Assembly: GCF_963583255.1 (NCBI RefSeq)
Contig: NC_084803.1
Coordinates: forward strand, 24,774,428 to 24,838,427
Source: Pyrus communis
Lineage: Eukaryota > Streptophyta > Magnoliopsida > Rosales > Rosaceae
DNA: 64,000 nucleotides
Direction of reading: 5' to 3'
The notes below the pieces were generated by a model, which saw nothing but the letters and a program-made list of their open reading frames with translations, had not been told where the DNA came from and did not search any database. Positions 1 to 11,440 of the stretch are shown piece by piece; the stretch's first letter is position 1, and every line of letters starts with the position of its first letter. A program made the translations under genes and the position numbers.

Positions 1-125
1 TTCACATATTTCACAGTCATTAAATTATCAAACCTATCATTTTAACTAGAAATTTGTGCAGCCATAGCCAACAAGGTGTCAATCTAATTTACTCCGGCTT
101 TCTTCAATAATTCTTTATATGTACC

Positions 126-713
126 CTAAATTTGAGAATTAGCAGCCAATGTATTGAATAGTGTAGAAGCTTCGTCAATGGTCTTTGTCATTAGATCACC
201 CCCACTAGGAGCATCTATCATCTGCTTGTTATCAGAATTTAAACCTTGATAGAAATTCTGATGTTGCAACCATTCTGGTAGATCATGATATGGGTACTTT
301 AACAGCACATCTCTGAAATGCTCCCAACTCTCATAAAAGGGCTCACCATGGAATTGACCAAAAGTCATTATGTCATTCCTCAATTTAGCAGTCTTGGAAG
401 GAGGGAAGAATTTTTGCAAAAATTTGCTTGCCAAGTCATTCCAAGTTGTAATTGAGTTGGGTGGAAGAGATTGGAGCCAAGTCTTCACCTTGTTTTTCAG
501 TGAGAACGCGAACAAATGTAATCTAATGGGTTCATCAATCATGTTATGGATCTTTAGTGTGTCACAAATCTCAAGAAATTCATTGATATGCAAATTAGGC
601 TCTTCGGATAACAAGCCATAAAATGACGACATCAATTGAATGAAAGACGGCTTCAACTCGAAATTGTTGGCAACAATTTGTGAACGAACGATGCATGAAG
701 GTGAGATTGTCAC
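126..713 (-). pseudogene. Gypsy gag fragment (GypW) running off the left edge
   Basis: This ORF of about 195 residues encodes part of a Ty3/gypsy Gag, the structural protein that packages element RNA. The core resembles the plant retrotransposon gag domain: a segment ending KVKTWLQSLPPNSITTW, then FLQKFFPPSKTAKLRNDI, then a WEHFRDVLLKYPYHDLPEW stretch, which is the usual order in Athila/Tat-like Gag. It starts at the ATG at 713 and stops at 126. Below 126 the related reading continues only with several stops, so the gene is broken. The rest of the element lies beyond position 1. A decayed primer-site-like sequence near 955-972 and an LTR-like region to the right agree with minus-strand transcription. 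Family assignment is firm; lineage (Athila-like) is inference. Confidence 0.8.
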
Positions 714-1911
714 ACAGAAGTATCAACGTTTGATTCTCGTTCAGATTGAGAGAAATTTCGTCAGTCCGTTCTTGTGGCTTTGTGTGCGCTTTATGTAGAT
801 GTCAGAAAGTTCTCTCAATTTCTGAATCGTACGGTAGAAGCTCTAAACTCCGAGAACGGCAGCCGTACACGAACCTCAAAAAGTACCTAAAAAGAAAAGA
901 AAACAAAAACAAAAATTTAAATCAACACAAATAAGCTAGAAATAGAAATAGTTCAATCTTCGTCGACAGCATCAAAAACTTGTTTCCAAAATTAGATTAA
1001 CCGAAATCAACCCAATTAAGTTCAAATTTTAATGCTTGCAAGAGTACGAATCGTAAAGTAGTATGGTAGGCAAGCACAAGATCATTCCAACTAAGATTCA
1101 TAAAAGTCTATTATCTAACCTAATTAAATTGCACTTGAATTGAATTAAACGATTGCTGATTTGAGAAAGAACTTTGAAATTGGAATTGTAAATAACATGA
1201 AATGAGCTTTAATATGTGAGGTGAACAACAAAGAAAACAACTTATAACTCAATTGTGAAAGACACTACGGTATCTGATTCACCATAACCAATCCAACTTA
1301 ATTCCAACAATTAATTATTAGTAAGTAATCACCAAATTTGACGGTCAAATTCTCCTAATTCATATAGTACCTATGGCATCTAGATTACTGAACAAATACA
1401 AATTCATTAACAATTTGCGAACTAACTAAGGGACCGCATGAAACCTAGTGTATGGCATCTACATCAAGGAATTCATGGTACCATTTACAGGAGCTAAAAC
1501 CGAATTAACAACATAGCATCTGTGATAATTTGCATCAAATACACTTAATTTAAACAAAAGTGGTGGCCATTCGCTAGGATTAAAATCAAGTTCTTAAGCA
1601 CAGCAAAATGATACTCAAAGTGAATGAAAATTCATGATAATTAAATTGAGAAATTAAGAATTCATAGTTAGGCTACATTGTAACCCCGTGAAAAAAGATT
1701 AGTTCCAAGACATAATCGAAATTAGTACTGAATCCATAAAATAAACAAGAAAAACTAGTTTAGAAAAGGCTTGAAAATCCCTTTGCTCTGCCACACCAAG
1801 TTTATTGTACCCTTCTTGCTTTCCTTCCTTCTTCATTAATAATGATCAACCTCATTATTTGATGAATTAATTCCAAGCACTCCAACTAGTTCCTTTTGTG
1901 TTTCTTTGCTA
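714..1911 (-). mobile_element. GypW 5' leader, decayed primer site and probable LTR remnant
   Basis: No gene is seen here. Read on the minus strand this is upstream of the gag at 126-713. At 955-980 the sequence is a degenerate form of the primer-site junction seen intact at 34702-34727 and 51284-51308 (GGCGCCA next to the LTR edge). From about 979 the AT-rich sequence has the look of gypsy U5/R. The far LTR edge is not found because a family X repeat interrupts at 1912. The LTR may continue at 3176-4159, but this is a guess. Confidence 0.45.
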
Positions 1912-2990
1912 TAACAACCCGTCCCTGTAAGATTTTATTAATTTTAAAAGAGTGAATTGATGAAAATGCCCTTAGAGGTAGGGATTTTGACTTTCATTGA
2001 CCATCGTTTAAAGAGACGTATGACCCATTCTTTTAGCGCATTTGTGTAGTACTCGACGATAAGAATGAGTGGGTACAAGCAGAATCGAATTTGGAGCTAC
2101 GATAATATTTTACGGACTTACGAACGTGAAGGGTAATTTGGTAATTTCACGTTTACGCGAGATCTTTTTCTATTTTGTCTTTTATAGAATTAGAGTGTGA
2201 GCTGAGTGGGACCCACACCCCACTTTTACCTTGTCCTGTCTCCCTCTCTCCAAATTTCTCGGTCCATCTATCTTAGCTTCACTTTCTCTCTTTCTTTCCC
2301 TAACACTCTCTTTTCTCTCATCTCTCTCTATAACCTTCATTTTCTAGCAAGGCATAAACAAACAACAACAACAACTCCACCATCACCATTGTGAACCCAC
2401 GAACCTAGGATCGAATGAGGACCCCCAAACTCCTTTCCTTTGCTGCACTATTCATAATCACTGTTCAAAAATTCCTCAGACAAGTTCTCGCTGTTCTTGA
2501 CAAAGGTAACATTCAAAAACACTTTAGAACCTAGAAGATCGTGTTTTGGTGTACATTTGGAGTAGTTTTGTGATCTTTGGACATAGAAATACCTTAGGGA
2601 AAGCCTTCCCCAGTTTTCCAGCGAGGGGACCTCATTTTGCAGGCATTTTTCGTCCAACTCCGGCTACAACTCAGTCTCTTTTTAGTACTAATCTCTTCCC
2701 CTCATGTCAAGCTTCATTTTGGCTTTTGAATCTTAAAAAACTGTTGAGAAATGAGTAAGATATCGCTGTTTAAAGTTTATCCAGAAAATCTAGCCTTTTT
2801 TTGCAAATTCTGGTGATCGATGCTTAAAAAGGGATCCAAACCCGAATCCATTTCAGAATTTGGAAGGAATATTCCAAAGAATATTCCGTTAACTTTTAGT
2901 TAACTTTAACAGAATATTCCGTTTGAGGATGGAATATTCCGTTAAAGTTAACTGTTGACCATTACAATCATCACAATAACTTTTTTCTCA
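1912..2990 (+). repeat. Truncated copy of interspersed repeat family X
   Basis: The start, TAACAACCCGTCCCTG, matches the start of the complete element at 4696 (TGACGACTCGTCCCT). Later landmarks come in the same order in both: an ATGCCCTT motif about 50 bp in, a pyrimidine-rich CTCTCTC stretch, and a CGAACCCACGAACC block near 2392. This copy lacks the 3' end (GGGGTGTGTCA) and stops where hAT-end sequence begins. The ORFs inside it (for example 2206-2394) show no recognisable domain and are probably chance. Confidence 0.6.
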
Positions 2991-3175
2991 AAGTGTCGAA
3001 ATGGGTTATCCGCCGTGTATCACTTTTGTGTAAACCTGTTAAGGACCCGTTATTAAAGGGTTCTTATTGTGTGACCTGATAACGATCCGATTAGTTATCG
3101 TTTCGACCCGAAATCTTTATTTTCGTGTTGTTCATATGCCCTGTCAACAGGTTGTGTAAGAAATTGTCAGGTCTA
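2991..3175 (-). repeat. Lone hAT-like terminal segment
   Basis: This segment of about 185 bp is clearly homologous to 7590-7778, the right end of the hAT-like element. Shared blocks include GTGTCGAAA, GTTAAGGACCC, GATCCGATTAGTTATCG and GTTGTGTAAGAAATTG, and both finish in a CAGGTCTA terminus. It is rich in ACCCGT/CGACCC words. No partner terminus was found to its left, so it is a fragment or deletion product. Confidence 0.65.
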
Positions 3176-4159
3176 AATCCATATGTGGTATTCAAATTAA
3201 ATCTAAAAATGCAAGACTTGTTAAGCGTTGTGAAAAACCATGCAACTCTTAGGACGTGGTATTCATCTTAAGTAAAATTACAATTATAAACCATAAGAAG
3301 CCTTCGGCAATCTTAGGGACCAACCTCCAGCAAAAATTGCACCAAATTACGTTTCTAAATATCCTAATGGTCGCGAATTATCAAGACACTTAGTTAGTTT
3401 AAACCGGTGTTTAATAATTCAAAACATGCATACATAATTTCAAAAGCAAATTGAAGAGAAACTACATATTCTTGCTAAAGGTCATGGCCTCACCCTAGCA
3501 AAAAAGATTAATTACACATAATCATAATTCAAATCAAAATGAATTTGAAATAGAAAAAGATTGAAAGCACCTTGAATGTAAAAGTCTGAAATCTCTAAAC
3601 TATGACCGGATTCCTCTTTCCAAAAATTTCATAGAGAAGAACCAACTAGGGCCGACCAAAAGGCTTATTTATACTCAATTATAAATCCTTCCTGGAAAAG
3701 GTCTTAGAATAAGACTACAAAACCAAATAAATTAAAATAAATTAGGAAACATAATCCTAAAGTGATGAGGAAAATCTGCCCATAATCTGATCAGCCACGC
3801 CCAAATCTCTTCCAAACCCAACCCAAGGTAGCTGTATTGAAAGCTTGAAACATTCTAAACACTTCTCTAGAAGGGACTTAACCTAAAAGAGGCCATCTTG
3901 AACTCCAAAAACAATTAAGCCCAAAAATGTCACTTTTCCAGCGCCGCACACTACTCCTTTATTTAATCGCCATAAAATAATTGTTTTGTAGAAAAGCCTG
4001 AAACATTGTCAAGAAACACTCACGAACATTCTCCAATTGGAATCACTCATAAATTCGTCAATTTGATCAATTTTTGCTCCAGAGGAGAATGTCCTATATT
4101 GAAAATATAAAGCAAAGTATCAAAATAATAACCAAAATTTATTAAGAATAGGGTAAAAT
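3176..4159. other. AT-rich non-coding interval, possible LTR remnant
   Basis: I see no coding domain. A TATA-like tract at about 3667-3688 could serve minus-strand transcription, and the interval may be the promoter half of the LTR interrupted at 1912. No LTR edge or target duplication confirms this. Confidence 0.3.
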
Positions 4160-6116
4160 TAGACCTGGCATTGGTGTCATGTTTTCCATATTCACATTGT
4201 TTTCGTAACATACTAGATATCTTAATGGGTTGTGTCGTATAAGATCTGTTAAAGTAAACGGGTAATATGACCTGACTCGAAATCGACATGTTAATATTAC
4301 CAGGTAATATGACCCGACCTGTTACCCGTTAAGGAAAATATATTTTAAATTAATAAATAATGAAAATGAAAAACATAATTTGACCCCAAAAAAGTTGAAA
4401 ACATAATACTAAATTTGTTTATGTATATCATATTGTCACATAAATATTACTTCAAAACATAAAAACAATATTGGTCTTTTAAGTTTTACATACCCCAAAA
4501 TAAGAGTCTAATGAAAAAAACATTAGTACATTACTACAAAATACCAAATGTTCAAGGATATGCAAAATGAAAGGAGCTACATTTCATGATTGAGGAAACC
4601 TTGCACGTTTTTTACAATAAAACCCTTCAATTTCATCAATCACCAAGGGAAATGATATTGGTTTATTTTGAACTCCCTTAAATGTACTATTCATGTGACG
4701 ACTCGTCCCTACATTTCTATGTAATTTTCTCCCTGAGTGTGTAATATGACATTATGCCCTTGTTGGCAAAGTGATGTGGACGTACTTATTCGGCTTTTAA
4801 TTATTTTTCCTGTATTGTAATTAATTAGTACTCGTTGTTACGAGCACGTGAGCACAAGTTAGACTCGAATCGGACTTGCAACGAAAAAGTTACGCTTAAT
4901 TAAAGTACGTTAACAATGGGTAGATTTGTACACGCGTGTGTGCTAATGTATCAGTGTAGGAAACTACTGTTTTTGATAAGGTACGTAAGATTTTGTCGGA
5001 TTTTAATTGTACAACCCTATCCCTTTTTCCTTTTTAAAAATCTATCTAGAGTTCCCCATTTCACTCACCAACCAATCTGATTTTTTTTTTTTTCCTATTT
5101 CCCCTTACCCAATCAGATCACTCGCTCTCCTTCTTTTTGGACCAAGCAGAAATCACTTTTCCTTTCTCTCTCATCTTCTTCATTTTCTCTCCTCACCGTA
5201 ACTCTCTCTTCTCTGCAACCACCAAGAACACACATCAAAGCTTGCAGGTTGAGCTTAAAAACACCACCATCACACTCATCTCGAACCCACGAACCAGTCG
5301 TACCAACCGATTCTTAAATGGACGAGTTTTGACTCGCCAACTCGAAAGCTCCGACTTGGATGAGTTTGCTCTGACTTGATCCCGGCCGAGTTACGATGTT
5401 TTGAAGGTTGTGGAAGCACCTAGTCAACTCCCCAAGGCCATTAGGCTAGTTTTGAAGTGGAACCAATGTAAACACATGTTTTCAAAGAGTCGCAAAATAG
5501 GCTGAACCTTTCAAGGCTTTTTCAGGCCATGTCCATCCACTTTTTGGACTTTTGAAAGGTACAATCCTGTTCTATTCTTCATAAGCTTCATTTCCATAGA
5601 AAGTGCACCGAAAATGGTTGAGAAATGAAGAAGTTATGGTGTTTTGAAATTTCTCCAAAAATCAACGAGATTTTCCTAGTTTCCGACGAAACCAGACGGC
5701 GATGGATGGCGATGTTCTACTAGAGAAGACGAAGAATATTCTGTCAAAGTTCTGTTGGTAATGCTGTTAACTTCTGTGAACTGTTTAATGGAATATTCTT
5801 GGCTTCTGTCAGTCTTCGCCAAGCGTGTGGGCATACGTGTGGTCGTGGGTTAGGCGGCATGTAAGGGTAAGTTCGGACTTCAGTCAGCAAGTGCTTGACA
5901 CATACGGGTTCGTGATGTCTAGTAAAATGTTTTCATATATTTAAACTTTTCGTTTGAGAAAAATATGGGAGATTTATCTAACCTTTTTGAATATGTCCTA
6001 TTTAATTTATTAGTTTAGTTATTTCACATATAGGTGAAAATTATCCTGAGGACGCACGAGGTCAAGCATGGCTAGCAGTTACGATCTGAACACGTATCAG
6101 TGAGTGGGCATTTGTT

Positions 6117-6118
<2 letters not shown>

Positions 6119-6149
<31 letters not shown>
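6119..6149. repeat. (TG)n microsatellite
   Basis: About 14 uninterrupted TG units inside the family X element; likely length-polymorphic. Confidence 0.95.
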
Positions 6150-6152
<3 letters not shown>

Positions 6153-6444
6153 CTTTATAGTTTCCACAAATACTTTTGAATTGATTTATGCATATCATGT
6201 CATGATTAAATAACGTTATAAGAAATGTTGTACTATTGTGGAATGCTAAAATAATCCTACGAGATGCTCATATAAGTTTATTATGTTAACTAGAATTATT
6301 GAATCGTTATGGCATGCTTATATTTATGTAGTCTGCTCATCATTGATGCACCCCAATGTTAGTGCTCGCCCAGGGCCAGGGCCAGTCTTTCATGTGTATG
6401 TTCACCTCTGCACTGCATGCTCACCTTGGATCCAAGTATGTGCC

Positions 6445-6665
6445 AGTTCTGTCGTATAGGCTGCATTAGGCAACTCCAACTCGTAGGTGACCACGAATAG
6501 CGCCAGTCTTCACGTGATTGTAGCACTAGAGCATATATTATAATTACACCCAGTCCTGTCGTACAGGTTGCATTAGGCAACTCCGACTCATGTGCTAACA
6601 TAGATTGATGAGCATCAATTCAGTCGTACAGGTCACATTAGGCGACTCCGACTTGTGTGCTATTA
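6445..6665 (+). repeat. Three-copy degenerate repeat inside family X
   Basis: A block of about 32 bp with the core GTCGTAYAGG followed by CATTAGGCRACTCCRACT starts at 6451, 6558 and 6623. The spacing is irregular (107 and 65 bp), so this is a dispersed subrepeat and not a tight tandem array. Confidence 0.75.
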
Positions 6666-7940
6666 TAGATTGATTGAATACCTGATTTTACTTATAGTAC
6701 TCTTGAGATATTGTGATGTGGCATACTTCTGGATTTATTGTTGATTTGCATTTGATTTCATACCTATACGTAGTATGACTTTCTGGAAACTATGCATGTT
6801 TTACGGCGAGGGGTTAGTATGTTCAGAAAATAAATGGATTTTATAAACTTTTGTTTTTGCCCACTCACCCTTCTGTTTTTCACCCCTCTAGGTCCTCGTT
6901 AGCTGATTTACTTTGTGGCGTACGAGGAATATCCGGCGGTTCTGACATATCCATAAATAATGTAGGGATTTTTTCCCGTTTGTGCATTAAGTACCTAACT
7001 AGTTTCGACTGCACTATTTGTCATCTATGCTCTGAACATTTGTATTCTATGGGTTCTACCCACTATTGCGCACTCACTTTATTAGTTTAAATAAGTTCTA
7101 GTTTCAATTTTAATTTATTCACATTTTTACATCACTTACACTTTTGGTTACGTCACCTTCGGGTGACGGCCAGCATACCTCGACTCTGATCGGGGTGTGT
7201 CAATTCATGAGGGTTTGTATGGTTTTAAAAAGTCAGACAACGATGTACCCATCCACAAAGAGTAGAGGATTCGATCACTAGCGTTTGCATATTGTTTCAT
7301 ATTTTGCACACTTGTAAATAAATTATTATATTTTTTTTATATGTTTGGTATTTTTAAATTACTTGATATTTTTATTTTTAATGTGTTTCATAATTTTTTA
7401 ATCTCACTCTTTGCCTATAGTATGCTATAAAAATAAATAAAACCTATTTTTAAATTTATATAGAATAATAATACAATAATACAAATTTTAATATACAATA
7501 TATACAATATATACATATACACTATTGCTACTGTATTTTATAGTAGGTTTTTTAAGTAGTTTAAAAATTAAAATCATCAAAACAAATTTTTTCTTAATGT
7601 GTCGAAACGGGTTAGCCACTTGTCACTCTCGTGTAAACATGTTAAGGACCCATTATTAATCGGTTCTTATCATGTGACCCATAACGATCCGATTAGTTAT
7701 CGTGTCGATCCAAAACCTGTTATTTTCGTGTCGTTCAAGTGTCGTGTTAACGGGTTGTGTAAGAAATTGCCAGGTCTAGATAAAATGCATAACATAAAAT
7801 CGACTCATCATTAATCTGAATTTTGTTATTTAAATAACTGCTTTTAATTTTATTGTTTTAATAACTTGCCTCATTCAAATCAAACTGAATTTTGTGTGTA
7901 AAACCCCTCATCTTCATTTCCAACGCTTTTCTTTCTTCAT

Positions 7941-8162
7941 GGGAGCATTTTTGCTCACCACGATAAATTATGATATATGCTCACTATACATCTCATCATC
8001 TACGACGTGCATTTCGACCTAATTTTGGTTTATTTTTTTTCAAAATTGAATAAAAAGAATATTTAATATAAAAGCTAACCAGGATTAGGTGAAAAGACAC
8101 TTGACATATAATAAGATATTAAGCATACATCATAGTTTATGGTGGTGAACAAAAATGCTCCC
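7941..8162. mobile_element. Mutator-type MITE with perfect 9-bp target duplication
   Basis: The 222-bp element has terminal inverted repeats of about 45 bp starting GGGAGCATTTTTG at both ends, with an AT-rich centre. It is flanked by identical 9-bp repeats, TTTCTTCAT, at 7932-7940 and 8163-8171. A 9-bp duplication with long TIRs is the signature of Mutator-like elements. It has no coding capacity and would depend on a transposase elsewhere. Confidence 0.88.
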
Positions 8163-8227
8163 TTTCTTCATTCTTTATCTCACCATAGTTGCTCCGATCT
8201 TTATCATTATTTATCGGTTTTTTAGCT

Positions 8228-8572
8228 AGAATGAATCCTGAGATTTACATAACTCCTCACTTTGGCCCCTAACATTCAAATCAATAGAAGTGGTCCATAA
8301 GTTTATCCACCATTAATTATTTTGGTCATTCCATGAAACATCTATATTAAATAAGGCTAAAATGATAAAATACCTCAATTTTTGTCAAATCATTTGACCC
8401 ATTGTTTATTAAATTAAGGATATTTTTGTCATTTTGGTTTTTATTTAATATATTTTTTTATGGAATGACTAAAATGATTGATGATGGACAAACTTAAAGA
8501 CCACTTCTATTGATTTCAAATTTCAGAAACCAAGATAATAAGTTATGCAAATCGCAGAAACTATTTTGTCTG
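8228..8572. mobile_element. MITE with about 100-bp terminal inverted repeats
   Basis: Positions about 8238-8345 are the inverted, diverged partner of about 8458-8562. Shared words on the two arms include AAATCAATAGAAGTGGTC, AAGTTTRTCCA and GTCATTCCAT. The centre is AT-rich. The outer edges have decayed and I could not assign a target duplication. The transcript could fold into one long hairpin. Confidence 0.75.
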
Positions 8573-9191
8573 CATCATCTTTTCTATTTGATTTGTATTT
8601 ATTTTCTTTTCATAATTTAATAAAGTTATACTTGTGCGTAGACTTTTAACTAATTGTGTGCTTGCAGGATAAATTTGTCTAAATTTAATCGATACTGTTA
8701 AGTTGAATTTGTGATCAACAGAGAACTAACAAGGAGTATAGGACTCGGACTTTGATATGAATCTACATATTAAATCTCAAAAATAAGCATGGGACAGTCG
8801 AAAATAAAAGGTTTACGACGAAGATAAAAATTCTTCAATAATCTCACAAACTTCAAAATTCTATGATTGTCCGTAGGGAGGTTGTTATGAGTAATAACAG
8901 GAAATAAACCAAAATCAAATCTATGTCTATCAGACAAAAAAATCTAGACCAACTCAAATCAAATTCCTAGTTAAATTACATTTGTAAAATATTTTTCTTT
9001 ATATTTTCCAACATCATACACACCCTCAAACTCATGACGTAGAGTTTGCCAAGAAGGAGGTCAAACTGAAGCAAGTGGCAATCAACCACTGTGGTGCAGA
9101 TGAGTATTACCCTTACACCACGACATGACTTCAAACCTCATTGGCTTCTTAATTTGACATATAATCAAACAAATCTATCGTTTGATCTACG

Positions 9192-9223
<32 letters not shown>

Positions 9224-10201
9224 CTCAACATTGGCCCTACATGGCCACGTATTAAGTGATCCATATGCGCATGAAATCTTCACTGATATGCTGAAACCAA
9301 TGCTAATCTTTTCAAAAAATTATAATCTATTAGAGCTAACACCTCTTTTCAAATATCCAGCTAGGACTAGTGCCAACCTTTATGAAAGGCCAACAAGAAC
9401 AAACGCCTCTTTCAAAAGGCCAGCTACCAAATCATATTTCGCGGATTTAATTTCTCTTTTTAAAAATTCAATTAGAACTAACATTGATCTTTCGAAAGCT
9501 CAACTAAAACAAATGTCTTTTTTTTTTGGGAGTTTAACGAAAAATCATATTTTTACACTAAAAAGTCAAATCTAGTATTATTCGCTTTACTCTTTATTTT
9601 GTCCTTATCGTTAAAACTCAAAGTTTTCAAGCCATTTTCATTAGTTTTCCTCTTTTTTTTTTTTCTTTTTCTCGAAAGCTTGAATAGAGCTCTTAATATG
9701 GTGAAACTAACACGAACCTTTTCGAAAACCTCACAAATAATTGTTTTTTATTTTTATTTTTATTTTTTTGCAACTTTTTTTGTTTTTCTTCTAGTGTGGT
9801 AAACACCATCCTAGACCAACCAGCCAGTGTTTGTCCAACCAAGCACCATCTTGTAAATAAACAATCGAGAATTACCTACACCAATACCCCAATATTTTTC
9901 TCATGTTTTTTTTTCTTCCTTCTTTTTCGTAGCAGCGAAAGCACTTGGTTCTTCTAATTAAGTGATGACTGCATCAAAAATGTCGGTTGTACATTACGCC
10001 ATGTTGGCGCCGACACCGACACACCCTGCTGTGAATATGACACAAATACATCGACTGCTCCTGTCGTTTAGACTCATTATTTTATTGCCTCTCACGGTGA
10101 TTTATTAATTTATGAGAGTGATCCAAATTTTTGTGAATCAGACTTCAATTTTTCGATTTCTTTATATCAAGATCGCACTAATTTAAGTTACTGTGAATAA
10201 G
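8573..10201. other. AT-rich non-coding spacer
   Basis: There is no recognisable gene. A poly-A run lies at 9190-9213 and long T-rich stretches at 9650-9670 and 9740-9790. ORFs at 9231-9575 and 9599-9802 have composition typical of translated low-complexity spacer and no domain. Confidence 0.6.
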
Positions 10202-10673
10202 GTTCTATAAAATGCTTCGCGCTAATCGAGCCGTAAATTGGGGCTTAGCACTTAGGTGAATTAGAGAGATTTAAGTAAATCTATTATATTTTATGTAAAT
10301 AAATATATATTTATACTTAAAATATATATAATTACATCATAAATTACAAAATAAAATGATATATATATATATATATTATGAAATATTGAAACATAATGAA
10401 AATATGGGAAACAAGCATATAATGTATGTTCATTAAGTATTTAATAAGTCTCTTACAATTTATTGAGAAAAATAAAATGCAAAATGAAAGTTATCTTTTT
10501 TCTGTTTAAGTGAGTCGCAGTGTAGGCATGCGGGTCTGGGTGGGTGCCTAGGTAGTCTAGACAAGCGCCTAAGCAGGTCTAGGTGCCCTTTTTTAATTTT
10601 CAAATGTTTGGGCATTATTCGGGACGACGGTCAGCCGCCCACCTAGGTGGCACTAGACAGAGATTTTTAGAAC
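10202..10673. mobile_element. Inverted-repeat element with GCCTAGGC-type ends
   Basis: The left end reads GTTCTATAAAATGCTTCGCGC and the right end, on the opposite strand, GTTCTAAAAATCTCTGTCTAG, so the termini are inverted. Right subterminal sequence is packed with CCTAGGT/GCGCCTAAGC words, a pattern I recall from dispersed plant elements. The interior includes an AT microsatellite at 10357-10376. Flanks GTGAATAA and GTGACTAT resemble each other at 6 of 8 positions, weak support for a hAT-type 8-bp duplication. No ORF. Confidence 0.6.
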
Positions 10674-10719
10674 AGTGACTATGAAAGGAAGATCTAGGTT
10701 TGTTCTCAGTTTCTACCAG

Positions 10720-10732
10720 GTAAGAAGGAACC
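10720..10732. repeat. 13-bp direct repeat, left flank
   Basis: GTAAGAAGGAACC occurs here and identically at 18066-18078, bracketing the element 10733-18065. It looks like a target duplication. Confidence 0.75.
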
Positions 10733-11011
10733 TAGGATGCATGGATACGGGGATACAATACGATACGACATGGGGACATGTCAAATTTCTGAAAACGAAG
10801 ATACGATACGTTAGGGATACGACAATTAAAAATATATATAAATAAATATATCTCAAATATTATAAAATAAGCATTCAAATATATTACTCAAACTTAAATT
10901 TATTTCAATAAACTCTAAACAGAAAGATAAGCTAAAATAAGCATACAAAATATAATAATAATATTATATACAAAAAGCAAAAAGGGCTTTCAGCTTTTAC
11001 AATTTACATAA

Positions 11012-11421
11012 TGTTGAAAATGATGATGGGTAGTGAATGCCCACAGTATTTTGGTGGAGTTTTTCAATGCCGTCATAGATTGGCTTTTAACATTTGCATT
11101 GTTTATGACTAAACATATACATTGTCAATTCCCATAACAGATTAAAAACTGACTTTGGGAATGCAGGATATCATATTGTCAAAAGTATGTTGTAATTTTC
11201 AAATGTAGTAATACGAGTTGCTCTATAAATAGAGCACTCGACTGCAATCAAAAGACACAGAAAAATATAAGAAGAGAACGAGAGAAAAAGATCAGTAACA
11301 TCATCTATTCCTCTGTCTTTATTTGTTATCCTCTTGTGCTATATTTTAGTGTGACATTTTACATCTACCTCGCACCTACCATTAAAAAGGTTATCTCTCT
11401 AACTGTGACCTATTTATAACA
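11012..11421 (+). repeat. CopA 5' LTR
   Basis: It starts TGTTGAAAATG and ends TTTATAACA. A TATA box (TATAAATAG, 11224-11232) sits in the near-palindrome GCTCTATAAATAGAGC. The paired copy is at 17112-17524. Confidence 0.92.
11224..11232 (+). promoter_or_regulatory. CopA 5' LTR TATA box
   Basis: TATAAATAG is followed about 35-65 bp later by an A-rich stretch, the expected region for transcription start. The same box recurs in the 3' LTR near 17324. Confidence 0.65.
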
Positions 11422-11440
11422 CGTTATCAGCACGAGTCTC
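11422..11440 (+). promoter_or_regulatory. CopA candidate primer-binding site
   Basis: CGTTATCAGCACGAG directly follows the 5' LTR, where reverse transcription should be primed. It differs from the TTGGTATCAGAGC form used by CopC and CopB. I did not match it to a specific tRNA. Confidence 0.55.

Larger units (their letters stand above)
4696..7202 (+). mobile_element. Complete family X element nested in the hAT-like element
   Basis: The unit begins TGACGACTCGTCCC and ends GATCGGGGTGTGTCA, so the two ends share a short inverted TGAC. It is flanked by perfect 7-bp direct repeats, ATTCATG, at 4689-4695 and 7203-7209. The interior has a pyrimidine-rich block, a TG microsatellite, a three-copy degenerate repeat and a conserved distal block (GTCACCTTCGGGTGACGGCC at 7153-7172, containing an 8-bp inverted repeat). 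No ORF with a known domain is present. I recall dispersed plant repeats with such ends but cannot name the superfamily. TG...CA ends alone would also fit a solo LTR, but a 7-bp duplication does not. Confidence 0.7.
4160..7778. mobile_element. hAT-like non-autonomous element with 8-bp target duplication
   Basis: The left terminus is TAGACCTGGCAT and the right terminus reads TAGACCTGGCAA on the opposite strand, giving 11-bp terminal inverted repeats. The flanks are ggtaaaat at 4152-4159 and gataaaat at 7779-7786, an 8-bp duplication with one mismatch, which is the length made by hAT transposases. Subterminal sequence at both ends is rich in ACCCGT/CGGGT words. No transposase ORF is present. About 2.5 kb of its length is a later insertion (4696-7202), so the original element was about 1.1 kb. 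Superfamily is inferred from TIR and TSD only. Confidence 0.7.

Noticed and set aside
2206..2394. Possible secreted small protein with Ser/Leu-rich sequence
   Set aside because: It comes from a CTCTCTC pyrimidine tract inside a dispersed repeat.
9231..9575. 114-residue plus-strand ORF in the left spacer
   Set aside because: No recognisable domain, poor complexity, next to poly-A and T-rich runs; it looks like chance translation of spacer.
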